Assembly (NCBI RefSeq): GCF_026151205.1 | Contig: NC_087074.1 | Coordinates: forward strand, 3,906,001 to 3,970,000 | Reading direction: 5' to 3' | Length of the DNA stretch: 64,000 nt | Origin: Bolinopsis microptera | Lineage: Eukaryota > Ctenophora > Tentaculata > Lobata > Bolinopsidae | Shown: positions 46,001 to 58,000 of the stretch, piece by piece | Numbering within the stretch: the stretch's first letter is position 1 | How the letters are laid out: every line of letters begins with the position of its first letter | The notes under the pieces: generated by a model | Seen by the model: only the letters and a program-made list of their open reading frames with translations | What the model was told of the DNA's origin: nothing | Database searches by the model: none | Program-made: the position numbers and the translations under genes

Positions 46001-49000
46001 ATTTAGCTTGATAATCTGATAAATTATCAACATTGCATAACCAGAATAATCTCATGACACACCTTGGGAGGCTGATCCGTTTTGATTCCGTCCATTGATA
46101 CCACTTTTTTGGCCATTTGATACCACTTTTTAGGCCATTTTATACTTTTTTGGCCTTTTGATACGAAAACAAAAATATAACTGTATTTCAAACTAAAAGG
46201 ACCCAATAAACGTTGTCAGCTATCAGCCGGATATCCGGTCAGTTCTCGGTCATAGAATCATTTCAATCACTCTCGCAGGACAACTCTTTCAATATGTTGC
46301 AGATCGGCGAAATGGTTATTACTACATTTCTGGTGCTCCTTCATGCTTTTAATATCTCATATTTTGCTATTTTGTACGTATATTTTCCGTATAACGTTAA
46401 ACATTCTGGATATGACTAATAAATATTTCGGCCCCACTAGATCACTAGATAAGGGTATCAATTTTTTTTGCGAAGAGGCCTTAAGGGTATGGAAGTGACT
46501 TCATTCGATTTATTTTGGACGCTGATTCCAGATTACCCCTGCCCCCATCACCCATGACATAGGGTTAAAACGCTTCCCTGCGGAGTTATGGGCAAACAAC
46601 TGTTTTTGACAGGCTGGTAACACACGAATTAGATTGTTTAGGGTTGTGACTTGTGGTTCAGGTCATGGTTAGGGTTGTGGTTAGCTTCTGGGTAATGGTT
46701 ATGGTTAGAATTTAGGTAAGGTTAGGCTTCCGTTAAAATTCCAAGTCACGTGATATCGCGCTGGCTCGTGAACTATAAGTGAAAGGTTAAATGCCAGACA
46801 TGATATCCACTAGTCAGTTATCAAAGGTAAAATAAGTGGATATTATACGGTAATTAATTTTAAATACTACCTTCTGATTGGTTCTCCTGTTTTCTGAGAA
46901 GTAATGACCTGTTTTACTGGGAACAGAGACACTGGACATGTTTAATGTTTATAATAAATATCATGTCCCCTGCAGTAAGGGACTCAGAATAGCAGACAGC
47001 AACTGATTAGATCAATCAAATCAAATAACCCTAAATTCAGACCTCTGGTTCGGTAAGTTCAGACCTCTGGTTGGGTAAATTCAGACCTCTGGTTCGGTAA
47101 ATTCAGACCTCTGGTTGGGTAAATAGAGTTATGTTAGGATATTAGTCGCCGTTGTGACCACCAGCATTTAAATACCGATCAATAGTATTTAGTACCCGCC
47201 ACTATAACCTTCCCGATTAATTACATATTTCAAAAACGCCTTTCTACTGGCCGATCAATAGTGTCCATGTCTTTCAAGTGTAACGTCATACCTACCTATT
47301 GAACCTATATAGCACAAGTTTAGCGACAAAGTCCGTTTAATTCTGAAAATATTTTCTTTTTGTGGCGACTTTCAAAGAAAATGCACTTATAGTTTTAAAT
47401 GTAATCCTTCTGATAAGAAACTCCTCTTAGTCTCGCTTTTTTAACGTTTTTAATCTAGTTAAGATAGTTTAGATCTATACTGAGATCAAAATAGCTGATT
47501 CGATCACTTTAGAGCTACCAGATTTATATCTAAACGATTTCTTACAATAAAGCAATAAAAAATGATAAAGTAGAGTAATCCCACGACCAGTTTTATAAAA
47601 TCATCCATCAAACATGTTTTTTTAATTTCCGCATCGAATGGTAGCCACCACCTTCCTATACAGCTGCTTATATTGAACAGTTATTACTATTCTCTCTGGT
47701 TATACATTATACAATCACTCTGATATAAACGTTTTTTATTTTACCTAACATCTTGATTAATAATAATACTAATTTGTATTGTTTATACGTTTGCGTTATG
47801 TGATTGGATTTAGCCACACTAACCTGCGAGATGCACACGCTCGAGCTGCTTGAAAAGTAATCCATTTCTACCAGTTCATTTCGTTAAGTTACAGGATCAA
47901 ACATATATTATTGAGATTTACAGCTTTAAAATTAAAGTTTTACACAATTTCTTTGAAATTTTAGTTATGCCCCGGTATGTAATTCAGATCACACTATTAC
48001 TGGGAGGCTGAACTGCCTGTAAAATATTATATCTCTAGCTCCTGGTGTCACTTAGCTCTAGAATCTGCTCTTCTCAATATGCAACCTGTCACCTTCACGC
48101 GTTATTTGGCATCCTTTGAGGTATTTGCCATTTTTCGGAGGCAATACAAGTTGTATTATTGGCAAGAGAAGCATCTTTAGTGACAGCGCTTGCTTCCAGC
48201 CGACACTTTCAGAAACTTACAATTTCAGAAATCTATTATTTCGCCTCATGTTTTTGCCAAGTGGTAAATTTTTATTCAATTTAATTAAAATCATCCATAG
48301 GATACAAAAGGATACATAAGTAATAATTGCTTATTATTGAACAATAGTTGTAATTTTGGATATAATTTAAATCTATAGAATAGAATTGTAATTATTCATG
48401 AATAAGTAATAAGTATGTAGGAATAATTTAGAAATGCTGTGCTGTACAAATAAATCAAAGTTGTGTGATCAATTAAATTTTGTGGTCCTATAGCATTAAA
48501 CACTGGCCAGTATTTGAGTGGAAGTCTGGGTTTTCATAATATACTGTAAACTTTTTGTTCACAAAGGATTGCATGGATTGCTCTTGCGTTGAAAGTTATA
48601 AACCAAACATTGTCGACATAGAACTTGAGTAAAAGAGAAGTCATGAAACCACTCCAACAAACGGTCGGCGGGTCACATGGGCAGTGTTTATATCACGTGA
48701 CCGTATTCATGGACCAATGGATCATGCTTTTACTTTACCTTTGTAGGAGAGCATAGAAATTGTACTTCACGGGTAATGAATATCAAAGTGAGAGTCATTG
48801 TTGTAAAGCACTCAATGAGCTGTCCGTAAACTGCGAGGGGCAAAAAAGTTCATTAATCAGTAAACATGAACTTTGTGTGCAATTGCTTGGCTAGTTGCCG
48901 GGACATGTGCTTTCTTTGGTATCTTTATGTTCGCAACCGCACATGTACTTATATTATTTATACTCGATGTTTGAACTCTGTTAGCCATCAGCTGTATATA

Positions 49001-52000
49001 TCCCGCCTGTTAACCAGAAGAACCAATAGATCTGTTATATACCGGTAGTGGTTGGAAGTTAATCAAAATTTGTTTTGATACGTGACAGTAATTTTGCGTT
49101 TTGATTGGTCGATCCCCTAAGATGATTGGTTAATTACTGTCTCGTGGTCAATGCTGGAAGCTGATTGGTTAATATCAGAAAATATATGGTTCACCTCCTG
49201 CAGTTCGCGGTAACCACATCTACTTGACAGTATTCGAAAATGCCGTAAAAGAGCAATTTCTCGTGCTATCTGTTTTTATAAGTTGTGTCACTACCAACTT
49301 CATATCATCATCATACATCACCAACTTCATATCATCATCATACTGTGTTTCCAGTTACTTCACCCTGCTATTTATCCCCTATTTAGCATTCAGTACAGAT
49401 TCCACCATTTTAGTGAAGGAACCAATCGGAGATAACACGATTATTACGAAACTGTGCTGATCACGTGACATTTTATCTGGTCACGTGCTCAGTTCATATA
49501 CTCAGCACCAGGGTACAATGAGTAAGAATTGTAAACAATATGGGTTATATTCTGTATTCATCATTAAATGAGGGTATATACTTATATAGGAAATTAGAAT
49601 TTCAACTTGTTCTAGAATAGCCACCCTACCAGTAGCCACACACTATATCTAATATCTATAGACTATTCGAAAATGCCTTACAGAAAGTGTTTCTCTCGCG
49701 GGGTGATCTATAAGTTTTGTTAATGTGCACTACGGTCTACGATTGCTAATAAATAGACGGCAGATTGTGCGAGATGGTTGTGCGAGATGGGTCACAATTG
49801 ACGTTGTTGGACGTCAATGGACTGGAAACTTAAAGACCACAATTATTAAATGCAACTAAAGCTGTTACTCAACACTTCTGCTTTGTTTCATTAACTATTT
49901 GACTGATTAAAGTTAATATACGATACCTCTTACAGTTCTGCCGGACATTCATGGTTGCAGCACATCTTATAACACATGGGAAACCATATCAGTTGTAAAT
50001 GGCCCATATCAGTTGTAAATGGCCCATATCAGTTGTAAATGGCCCATATCAGTTGTAAATGGCCCATGTCAGTTGTAAATGGCCCATGTCAGTTGTAAAT
50101 GGCCCATGTCAGTTGTAAATGGCCCATGTCAGTTGTAAATGGCCCATATCAGTTGTAAATGGCCCATATCAGTTGTAAATGGCCCATATCAGTTGTAAAT
50201 GGCCCATATCAGTTGTAAATGGCCCATATCAGTTGTAAATGGCCCATGTCAGTTGTAAATGGCCCATATCAGTTGTAAATGGCCCATATCAGTTGTAAAT
50301 GGCCCATATCAGTTGTAAATGGCCCATATCAGTTGTAAATGGCCCATATCAGTTGTAAATGGCCCATATCAGTTGTAAATGGCCCATGTCAGTTGTAAAT
50401 GGCCCATATCAGTTGTAAATGGCTCATATCAGTTGTAAATGGCCCATATCAGTTGTAAATGGCCCATATCAGTTGTAAATGGCCCATATCAGTTTGTAAA
50501 TGGCCCATATCAGTTGTAAATGGCTCGTGTCAGTTGTAAATGGCCCATATCAGTTGTAAATGGCCCATATCAGTTGTAAATTGCCCATATCAGTTGTAAA
50601 TGGCCCATATCAGTTTGTAAATGGCCCATATCAGTTGTAAATGGCTCGTGTCAGTTGTAAATGGCCCATATCAGTTGTAAATGGCCCATATCAGTTGTAA
50701 ATGGCCCATATCAGTTGTAAATGGCCCATATCAGTTTGTAAATGGCGCATATCAGTTGTAAATGGCTCGTGTCAGTTGTAAATGGCCCATATCAGTTTGT
50801 AAATGGCCCATATCAGTTGTAAATGGCCCATATCAGTTGTAAATGGCCAACTTCATTGTTTGTTGGCCACAAACCCAACAATTAACCACCACACACTATT
50901 TAGAGATAACTTTTCGGTCAGAGGTAGAAGTCGAACAAAAGGTACCGTTTCTGTAGTTTTTAAGTGTGCCCAGTATTTTCTCTTTCTGCTATAATATGTA
51001 TTGTATTTTAGTCTTAGTCAATTATGGTAGTTTAGTCTTAGTCAATTTATAGTATAGTTTAGTCTTAGTCTATTTTCAGATTTTAGTCTCGGAATATTCC
51101 AGTAGGTATTGGTCCGTGAGCCCATCGGGACAGTTTATTAATTCCATTTTAGTTCGCACATTTACACATGTTTTATCTTTCCTTATCTATAGTTTACACT
51201 TTACGGGCTCTGCTTATTCAAGAAACCGGCCCTTAACTTCCCGCCGTTCTGAGTATCTCACTGCTGGTCGCGTGACCTCGGACACGTTATACGTGATCCC
51301 ACGTGACCAGTAGCGCGGTAACATGGGTTGCTAGCCTTTAGCTACAACTCCCTGATCCCTTTTCTTAGCTTAGACCGTCCCGGAGCACGCCTTTTTCTAC
51401 TTAACTTCAAAATCAAATGCAACAATAATGCTCAGGATTTTTGTGAAATAAGAAAACAATTCCAAATAAGGACGATAACTAATTGAACCTGCCGTCCCTC
51501 TCTTAGAGGATACTTCAATATTTGTCACATGTCACATGGGTCGATGTTATGACAAATAACTTCATATTGTAAATTCTAAAAGTTTTTGTATGAACTATGA
51601 TGTTTATTTGAAGTTGTCAAGAGGAAATGTGACATATTTGAGATTAAGCCTACAAAAGCCATTATAATCATAATATTCCATTGACACTTCATAGTTCAAG
51701 ATACCACGCTATCGTCCAACATTATAAAGTTATAAAGACAATCCTTTAAATTAATATAATATCAAGGAAGATTCTATAATGACTTGAAGTAAGTAAAAGT
51801 TATGCTTGAAATTTTAAATAGCTTTCTGTCAATAAAATATTCAACTTAGTGACGCATTCGGTTGAAGTAAACCGTTTACAGCTTGGAGCGCTGCTGATGT
51901 CTGGCCACGTTTATTTATTTATGTTTCCTTTTTACTAACAGTTCAAATATTGACGGAACTCCGTTATAATTTGGAGATGAGATTCTGAGATTTAATTTTT

Positions 52001-55000
52001 ACTCGTCTGAAATTCAAATTTTATGTTATTTTTAGTAAATTGAATGCCCTGATTGTAAACAGATATTGAAGCTCTTTATACTAAATGTATTTTGAACAAT
52101 ATTTCGATTAAGTATACACACTTAATCTAAATGTTAATTTTCTAATCATATATAAAACTAAATTTCGAGGGAATTCGGTACTCTGTCGGTGGGCACTTAA
52201 AAGGGGCACTTAAGCCTTAAGGCAAGGTACACCGAGTTCCTTAAGTGTTCCTTAAGTATACCTTAAGTATTCCTTAAGTGTATTTCCCTTAATTTTCTTT
52301 TCCTTAAGTGTCCTTTAAGCATCCCTCCAAATATATATAGATATATATCATATAGTATATATTTCCCTGTTGATGTATGAAGCTGGTGATCAATAATATC
52401 TCAATTCATCGTAGTATCGCAGCTTTTAACCCGTACTGACACGGCGTGTCACGTTTAACCTTTTATATCTAATAGCACATGGTCACCCCCACAGAGGATA
52501 ATATCTTGGTTTGTGTCGCTCACCTGTAATAATGCCACGTTTGATGCCCAGTAGAGATGAACATTGCCTATTTATACTTGGTGATGCTTACTGACAGTTG
52601 AAGCAAAACGATCATGATGGATTGTGACGATCTTAAATTTATCGACGACTATAAATATTGACAGTCGCAGGTTCGGGCTCATTTATCATTTTGACGTAGA
52701 ATTTAGACTCTATTATTAAATGGCACTTGTCTCGGAAGACTGCATTTCGTAGATATGATTAGACCACTTTTATTGTCATTTTTCTGAAGTTGACGATCTT
52801 TATCTTTACTTCTGTATATCTCGCTCATCAAATTCATCACGTAGATTGGCAGTTTTAACCTGTGCTTTGCGTCGAGTAAACGTGTTTAATATTTTCAACA
52901 CTGCTATATAATACATAATTTGAGCTCACTATGTACCTAATCAGGGTGACAAGTTTGAAACTGGCTGGAGGAGTTTTCCGCCACTATAGAGCTATAGCAA
53001 AGTGTGTTTCTTTTCTTAATTTTCTAATAAATCCTATAGAGGTGTGCGCTTTTCTGTTTCCAATTTATTCCGGTAAGTGCAGCTCTGCCTCTAGCTCTAA
53101 TAATCATCAAGTTGACTTTATTTCAATTCAAAGAATTGTACAGCTTATTTCGGGGAACTGGTTACATTATAATGTCTCGATATTTTAATCATAGAAATGC
53201 TTGGCAGCAAATAAGTGTGTTAGATTCACAGTTTAGTGATTTAAAGTCATGTCCTGGAATTTAACAATCAGTTCCTCTCAGTGCTTACTCGACCCTCAGA
53301 GCTTTACATGTTATAACGTGATCTCGACCCTCAGTGCTTACTCGACCCTCAGAGCTTTACATCTTATAACGTGATCTCGACCCTGTTGTAACGTGATCAG
53401 TGTTTTATATTTTCAGTGGGATCAGCCAGCGTCCATGATTAGGTCCACCACATTCCCGATGTTTGTTGACCAGTATCCAGTTGAGGGAGTTGATCCTCTT
53501 CACAACCCTTGCAGCGTTGTTACTCACTTTTAACACTCATCAAACTGCTTTTAATGAGTCATGATTCCGCTGATGACTGTTTATTCAAAGTCTCATAAGA
53601 AGAAATATTGTTTAACAAAACCAAAAAACTTTGTGGTAAATTGTAACGGCGGTTTTATGACATAAAGAACGCAGCAGCAAAGTTATTGCCGTCTTGGCAC
53701 TATATTGCAATTAAGCCGCGCTGTCAATAACGGCTCAGTTAAATAGGAATCCGTGCTCGTACAATATTCTTCCCCATTATGATCGTATTCTAGAAGTTGA
53801 GGTTTCTTTGAACAATTTCCTAAAGTCTACGAAAATTATCGTATCACTTCTTTGCTCTCCATTCCCATCTCCATCTCTTATTGTGCTCATTGCTCAAATC
53901 ACGACAGAGAACTTTCTACAATATTAGAGTATTTACGTTGTTCATCAGTACATTACCTCATCCCAGCTATCAAATAAAATCTCATCTACAGTTAATTTAG
54001 CGGTTATAAGAAAGAGTAAGCAGCACAATAATTGTTCTCTGATGTTACCTCATTCCCAATAATAGCAACTAGTTGTCTATTATGCTTTGAAATGGTTTAG
54101 TTCATTTTAATTCATATTCGGCTTCGAAGGGGAGAGAAAATGTTTTGTTGGGCACCATAATGTGTAACTTATTTAGTTATATCTTATATAATATTTTTGC
54201 CGCATAAATACTGTATTTCGTTTCGTTTCGTTTCGTTCGTTAAGTACATATTCAATGATAAATAATATTTGAACCTTTTTTTTCAAACAAAAAACTATTA
54301 CCGTCGTAATAATAAGATAGATCTCGTTTCCTTAAATAAGATTCTGTTCCAAAATTATGCGACAACTTAATTACTCTTAAATCGCAGCACGTGTCCTGCA
54401 AAAACAGTACGTGTCCTGCAAAAACAGCACGTGTCCTGCAAAAACAACACGTGTCCTGCAAAAACAGCACGTGTCCTGCAAAAACAGCACGTGTCCTGCA
54501 AAACCCGTCCACAATTCAGACCTCAGGCGAGGTACCCCGTGTCTAACCCATACCTTTCATTTGCTAATCGATATAGCCGCATTCAAAAATTCTATAGTAC
54601 AACAGCTCACTATAGTATTTCATAAGCTGTTTAATAATTTGGTCAAGAACATTCCACATACCTTTAGTACGGATACAGTGTTGCTTTGACGTTTGTTTAC
54701 GTACTGATGGATTAAATTCTCTCATGACATGATCCTTCGCTGATTAATTGAAAAAAGAACGTAACATCAGCTACCCCTCCCCGCAGCCTTCCTCCTATAT
54801 TATACTTATATCCTAGCTTCAACTCTCTCGCCCAAATGGGTTTTTTAAGTTTTTGATTAATGAGGTTGGTGGGGTCTGCCAATTGTTCCGCGCAAGTGTA
54901 CGATACTTGCATCCCTTCTTACTCTTACCCATCAATTTTTAGCGGTTATTAAAATGTTAAGCAGTGATGCTGACGAAAACATGAATAGATATTCCCGGAT

Positions 55001-58000
55001 CGTGATACTGGGAACGATTATTCTGCTTCTGTTGCTCGTTGTATCTATTGTTGCTCCAATTCTTTTCATGCACATATCTGCCTAGTAACGGTAAGTTATT
55101 ATTGCTTTATTGGTATTATTTGTTTTTAAAGATGAAATTGACTTTGAGATTTGAAGGCATATTTAGAAATGCTGTAATTTTGATACAATTAATAGAACTT
55201 ATATTTTAATTTACAGTGGAGCCAATATAATTCATAAACTCATAAATACGTCACTATAATTAAGTTTAAGCTGTTGGTGCTCAATATGAACAAAATGTTG
55301 CTCTGCGCTCCAATACCTGGAAGACTATTATAGAGCACATAACGCACACTCTGCCGAACGCGATCAAATACACGCTGTTCATTCTATAAATACAAGCTGT
55401 TCATTCTATAAATACAAGCTGTTCATTCTATAAATACAAGCTGTTCATTCTATAAATACAAGCTGTTCATTCTATAAATACAAGCTGTTCATTCTATAAA
55501 TACAAGCTGTTCATTCTATAAATACAAGCTGTTCATTCTATAAATACAAGCTGTTCATTCTATAAATACAAGCTGTTCATTCTATAAATACAAGCTGTTC
55601 ATTCTATAAATACAAACTGTTCATTCTATAAATACAAGCTGTTCATTCTATAAATACAAACTGTTCATTCTATAAATACAAGCTGTTCATTCTATAAATA
55701 CAAGCTGTTCATTCTATAAATACAAGCTGTTCATTCTATAAATACAAGCTGTTCATTCTATAAATACAAGCTGTTCATTCTATAAATACAAGCTGTTCAT
55801 TCTATAAATACAAGCTGTTCATTCTATGAATACAAGCTGTTCATTCTATAAATACAAGCTGTTCATTCTATAAATACAAGCTGTTCATTCTATAAATACA
55901 AGCTGTTCATTCTATAAATACAAGCTGTTCATTCTATAAATACAAGCTGTTCATTCTATAAATACAAGCTGTTCATTCTATAAATACAAGCTGTTCATTC
56001 TATAAATACAAGCTGTTCATTCTATAAATACAAGCTGTTCATTCTATAAATACAAGCTGTTCATTCTATAAATACAAGCTGTTCATTCTATAAATACAAG
56101 CTGTTCATTCTATAAATACAAGCTGTTCATTCTATAAATACGCAAGTTGGTAGACAAGTTATATCTCCCAAAAGTCTGACTTTATCAACCATTTTGTGAC
56201 TTTCTTGGGATTAGTAATATCGGTCAACTTATATCATGACGTATACGATAAGCTGCTCTAAAACTGGACTTCTCTTGATATACAATTTTGACTTTCACTT
56301 CCATATATCTAACAACTGTAACCACTGGATTAGTTTTAACATATTTAATCAACAATGATCAAGAGTGGTCAAGAACCATTAAAATGAAGATCTACATAAT
56401 ATGTAGGTAATTTCTTGGCATCCTTTTTGGATCAACCCGTCATGAGCCCTTCCTGTGGATTAGCGTACCTAAATTCCTTTCTATCTCCCAGATTTGAAGA
56501 CGTGGATTACAAGGGAACGTTCTACATCCCCTACTCGACAGAAGAGAGCGGCTACATTGGACTGGTGCTGAGTTACCAGGATCCGGGTAACATGTACTTA
56601 TTAGTTTGGAGACAGGGGTATAAGACATGGTTACATGGGGACTGTGGTCAGGACTGCTCTCATCACCACGCTCATGGGGGGACTACTGGTTAGTACTGGG
56701 GGGGGGGGCTAATAATGGTTAGTACTTGGGGGACTTCTGGTTAGTATAAGACATGGTTACATGGGGACTGTGGTCAGGACTGTTCTCATCACCACGCTCA
56801 TGGGGGGACTACTGGTTAGTACTGGGGGGGGGGGGGGGGGTTACTGGTTATTATTGGGAGGGGGGCTAATAATGGTGAGTAATGGGGGGGGGGGGGGGGC
56901 TACTGGTTATTATTGGGAGGGGGGGGGGGGGGGCTACTGGTTATTATTGGAAGGGGGGACTACTGATTATTATTGGGAGGGGGGGGGGGGGACTACTGGT
57001 TAGTAATGGGAGGGGGGGGGTTACTGGTTATTATTGGGAGGGGGAACTACTGATTATTATTGGGGGGGGGGGGCGGGGGGCTACTGGTTAGTACTGGGGG
57101 GAGGGGACTACTGGTTAGTACTGGGAGGACTACTGGTTAGTACTGGGGGGAGGGGACTACTAGTTAGTACTGGGGGGGCGGGGGACTACTGGGTAATTTT
57201 ATTATTCTGGTACGTCAGATAAAGATATTATGTGTATTTTAATGTGTGATGAGATCTCTAATTTATATTCATTTGAAGCAGTTGATTAGAAACTGCCTTT
57301 AATCCTGGCTATACATTATAGGGAAGTATCTTAGAGGATAAAAGAAATGAGTACAAGTTACTGCATGATTAATAACGATCAGAGAGCGAAATAACTGAGC
57401 TTAAATAATAAATAGCCACCAAAGATAGCGCGTGACCAGGCAATAAACTAATACATAAAGGCTTGCAGTTACCAAACGATACTAACTAGTTCTTCTTTGG
57501 TGGCCGGAACATCAGAGTAAAGGCAGCACCTAAGAACGATGAAAGCAGGAATAAATATCAAAAAATGGCTAGTTACAAAAATTATTCTCCTTATGAGGTA
57601 GGGTACCTTGACAGGTTGAACCTGTGAAATCCCAACCGGCAAGATCGTTGATTTGGCTCCATTAATCATTACATCGTCCAACTGCATATCTTGGCAACTG
57701 TCAGTGGCGATTATCAGTGAGATGAAATAATGGGTTCCTGGTTCCAGACAAACATCAGAGTTTCCTTCTATTCCTAATTAGTACTTCTACTAAATAACTT
57801 TTAGCGTTGTTTCGGGCGATCATCGAGAAAATGGGTCTACAGCCATCATTTAATGTAACGCGCGATAGGCAAAATCTTGTTTTCGACAGGCTAGCGCGTG
57901 AAAATGCTGCCATATCATGCCAGTCAACAGAAATACGCGACGCAATGCCAAATATGTTTCAGACTTTACCAACTGCAGTAATTTTTGAAGTGGATTCAAT

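Larger units (their letters stand above)
42518..56491. other. Intron 9 of the giant gene, about 14 kb
   Basis: The exon 9 donor (GTTAGA at 42518) and exon 10 acceptor (CCCAG at 56491) agree in phase, and the protein reads across inside the thrombospondin C-terminal domain ([14 protein letters not shown]). The intron carries the foldback element, six or more tandem arrays and the micropeptide candidate listed separately. Stretches at 45.2-46.0, 47.2-49.2, 51.1-52.1 and 52.4-53.2 kb show nothing further that I can support. Confidence 0.8.

Noticed and set aside
49983-50850. CRISPR-like array
   Set aside because: The repeats are contiguous 20-bp units without unique spacers, in a eukaryotic intron: a minisatellite.
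53410-53520. Possible reverse-transcriptase remnant on the - strand
   Set aside because: A short stretch ([18 protein letters not shown]) recalls LINE C-termini only vaguely; no RT motif nearby.
56761-57222. Gly/Trp/Tyr-rich frames in the G-rich array
   Set aside because: Simple translation of the G-run minisatellite in intron 10; splice phases of exons 10 and 11 agree without them.
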